From assembly GCA_963736575.1 (NCBI GenBank), contig CAVTPD010000003.1, positions 1,054,001 to 1,118,000 of the forward strand: DNA of 64,000 bases. Direction: 5' to 3'. The notes below the pieces were generated by a model. It was not told the origin of the DNA, did not search any database, and worked only from the letters and a program-made list of their open reading frames with translations. This document shows positions 62,707-64,000 of the stretch, in pieces. Origin of the DNA: CAVTPD01 sp963736575. GTDB taxonomy: Bacteria > Bacteroidota > Bacteroidia > Cytophagales > JAAEPT01. Positions within the stretch are counted from its first letter, which is position 1; every line of letters starts with the position of its first letter. The position numbers and the translations under genes were made by a program.

Positions 62707-62766
62707 TTTAATGAAGGTTTTTAATCCTTCATTAAATTGTTGGTTTAATGTTGAACCAACAATTTA
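62707..62766 (-). repeat. Two adjoining inverted repeats at the 3' end of the T9SS gene
   Basis: IR1: 11-bp arms (62707-62717 with 62726-62736). IR2: 13-bp arms (62733-62745 with 62754-62766), spanning the stop codon. They overlap by four bases, so they cannot both form fully, and they precede the GC-rich terminator. Confidence 0.65.
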
Positions 62767-64000
62767 AATGGGTTTGAATATCCAGATACCATAATGTAAT
62801 ACATGCCATTTTCTAAATTAGTAACGTTAATAACGGCTTGTCCGTTTACAACATCATAAGTTCCTTCGGAATGCATGGTAAGAGAATTTATTATTTTTGC
62901 TGTGTAAGTCTCTTTTTCGTCAAAATTATTTAATGATAATAATGAACTATTAGAAGCTGGGTTGGGGTAAATACCAAAATCAACTGTTCCGGTTGCTATA
63001 ACAGGCACTATTTTAGAATAAGCAAAAGTACCATCGTAATCGGTTTGTTTTAATCGGAAATATATAACCTCTTCAAAAGGAAAGGCTGGTGCAGAATATT
63101 CGTAATCAATTATTGAAGAAGAGTTACCTGCCCCAACAATATTATCTAATTGCGTAAAAGATAAAATATCTTCAGAGTATTCTATAGTAAAATAATCGTT
63201 GTTTTCTTCTGAAGCCGTTTGCCATGCAAATTGAAACTCGTTGTTTTCTAGTTCAGCAGTGAAAAACACAAGGTCTATTGGTAAAGGATCGGTAGAATCA
63301 TTGTTTGAAAAACAACCAGTGCTGTCTGAATCAGGAGTACCTCCATCATCACAATAACTACAAAAGCCAGGAAGTGAACCGAAACTCACATATCCATTAC
63401 CAGTTGAACCATCACAATCAAAGTTAGAACCATTGTCTGTAAGAGTTGTAATATTCGGAATACTGATTGATCCATTATTGTCAATATCAGTACCATTTTG
63501 AAATACAACCGTAGTACCTAATAATTTTATAGCCCCCGTATTATTAAGGCCGAATGTATTGGCAGTTTCAAAATTTCCACCTACTGAGATTTTTCCAGCA
63601 TTGTTTAAAATAAATCCATTTGATTCAACATCAAAACTCCCACTTACTTTTAAATTGCCTGTTGAGCCAATAGTCCAAACATTTGTGCCACCTGAGCCTG
63701 ATTTAAAGATACTTCCAGCTTTTAAATTACCGTTAAGTGTAAGTGGTGAAGGCTGCCCGTCGCCACTATACTGGCCTGTAATATCAACAGTTCCCCCCTC
63801 TTCGATAATTAATTCTGTATTAGGTGCTGTAAAATTACCATCAATTTTTAAATACCCTCCATTCAATACTCTTATTATAAGTGAAGAAGGATGCCCGCCT
63901 TGTACTCTAAAATCACCTGTATAATAAACGCTGTCTCCAATATGTACCTCTTTGTCAGCTAGGTAAGTCGAGTTACTAGGGAAAGGAGATGTGCCACCTA
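62745..64000 (-). CDS. T9SS cargo protein, 5' end outside window
   Basis: The frame is open to the window edge at 64000, so the TTG at 63866 is not the likely start and about 418 residues are visible. The N-terminal part is a repetitive beta-rich region (GGYLKIDGNFTAPNTELIIEEGGTVDITG and similar Asn/Gly-rich rungs), suggesting a beta-helix or adhesin-like stack. The C-terminal part has a fibronectin-like region (LPIDLVFFTAELENNEFQFAWQTASEENNDYFTIEYS) and a T9SS type A sorting tail (FGIYPNPASNSSLLSL ... NPFKLLVQH). Probably surface-displayed. Confidence 0.82.
   Translation of the reverse strand, partial: GGTSPFPSNSTYLADKEVHIGDSVYYTGDFRVQGGHPSSLIIRVLNGGYLKIDGNFTAPNTELIIEEGGTVDITGQYSGDGQPSPLTLNGNLKAGSIFKSGSGGTNVWTIGSTGNLKVSGSFDVESNGFILNNAGKISVGGNFETANTFGLNNTGAIKLLGTTVVFQNGTDIDNNGSISIPNITTLTDNGSNFDCDGSTGNGYVSFGSLPGFCSYCDDGGTPDSDSTGCFSNNDSTDPLPIDLVFFTAELENNEFQFAWQTASEENNDYFTIEYSEDILSFTQLDNIVGAGNSSSIIDYEYSAPAFPFEEVIYFRLKQTDYDGTFAYSKIVPVIATGTVDFGIYPNPASNSSLLSLNNFDEKETYTAKIINSLTMHSEGTYDVVNGQAVINVTNLENGMYYIMVSGYSNPFKLLVQH

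Noticed and set aside
1..64000. tRNA, rRNA, CRISPR array or prophage
   Set aside because: No cloverleaf, rRNA stretch, regularly spaced repeats or phage structural genes were seen on either strand.

Overview
The window looks like the chromosome of a flavobacterium (Bacteroidota, probably a marine Flavobacteriaceae). It is AT-rich. Four proteins carry C-terminal type IX secretion (T9SS) sorting domains, and there are many outer-membrane beta-barrels, a TonB-dependent receptor with an N-terminal carboxypeptidase-like domain, a monomeric NADP isocitrate dehydrogenase, and several -7 boxes of the Bacteroidota form TAnnTTTG. Ribosome-binding sites are weak or absent. I found no rRNA, tRNA, CRISPR array, prophage or intact insertion sequence.

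Layout. 1-8.2 kb: a tightly packed plus-strand cluster of envelope genes (two outer-membrane proteins, a radical SAM/SPASM enzyme, a TPR protein, LpoB-like and COG3014-like lipoproteins, two polytopic membrane proteins, one resembling a GT-C glycosyltransferase). 8.2-17.8 kb: mostly minus strand, with an OmpA/PD40 protein, a large secreted protein, two T9SS cargo proteins, an isolated cGAS/DncV-like nucleotidyltransferase and a PNPOx-fold protein. 17.9-22.6 kb: a surface-antigen barrel, then a membrane 4Fe-4S protein coupled to an FAD oxidoreductase whose reading frame is broken, and a nitroreductase. 22.7-29.2 kb: housekeeping genes (class II aldolase, ferritin, TruA-like pseudouridine synthase, isoaspartyl peptidase, DUF1611) with several small hypotheticals. 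29.4-31.4 kb: an ECF sigma factor operon with a probable anti-sigma factor and Spy/CpxP-like metal- or stress-sensing proteins. 31.6-36.8 kb: LpxL-like acyltransferase, YdjM-like membrane hydrolase (apparently starting at ATC), aminotransferase, AT3 acyltransferase and CAP protein. 37-44.8 kb: two tandem DUF4331 proteins (the first frameshifted), a TPR lipoprotein and a TonB-dependent receptor, probably one uptake or surface system. 44.9-49 kb: hybrid histidine kinase and monomeric IDH. 49-53.2 kb: three PorT-like barrels interrupted by an aldo/keto reductase, and a PAS-LuxR regulator. 53.5-56.6 kb: RarA, a small protein and GltX. 56.7-59.7 kb: four tandem paralogous beta-barrels on the minus strand. 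59.9-62 kb: a PpiD/SurA-type periplasmic chaperone. 62.0-62.7 kb: noncoding DNA holding a decayed IS1182-like transposase remnant. 62.7-64 kb: the 3' part of a T9SS cargo gene.

The points most worth following are the cGAS-like nucleotidyltransferase with no visible effector, three gene lesions (a double frameshift in the FAD oxidoreductase, a one-base insertion in DUF4331, and an ATC in place of the expected ATG in the YdjM-like gene), a pair of near-identical perfect hairpins between convergent genes, and the DUF4331-TPR-TonB receptor locus.
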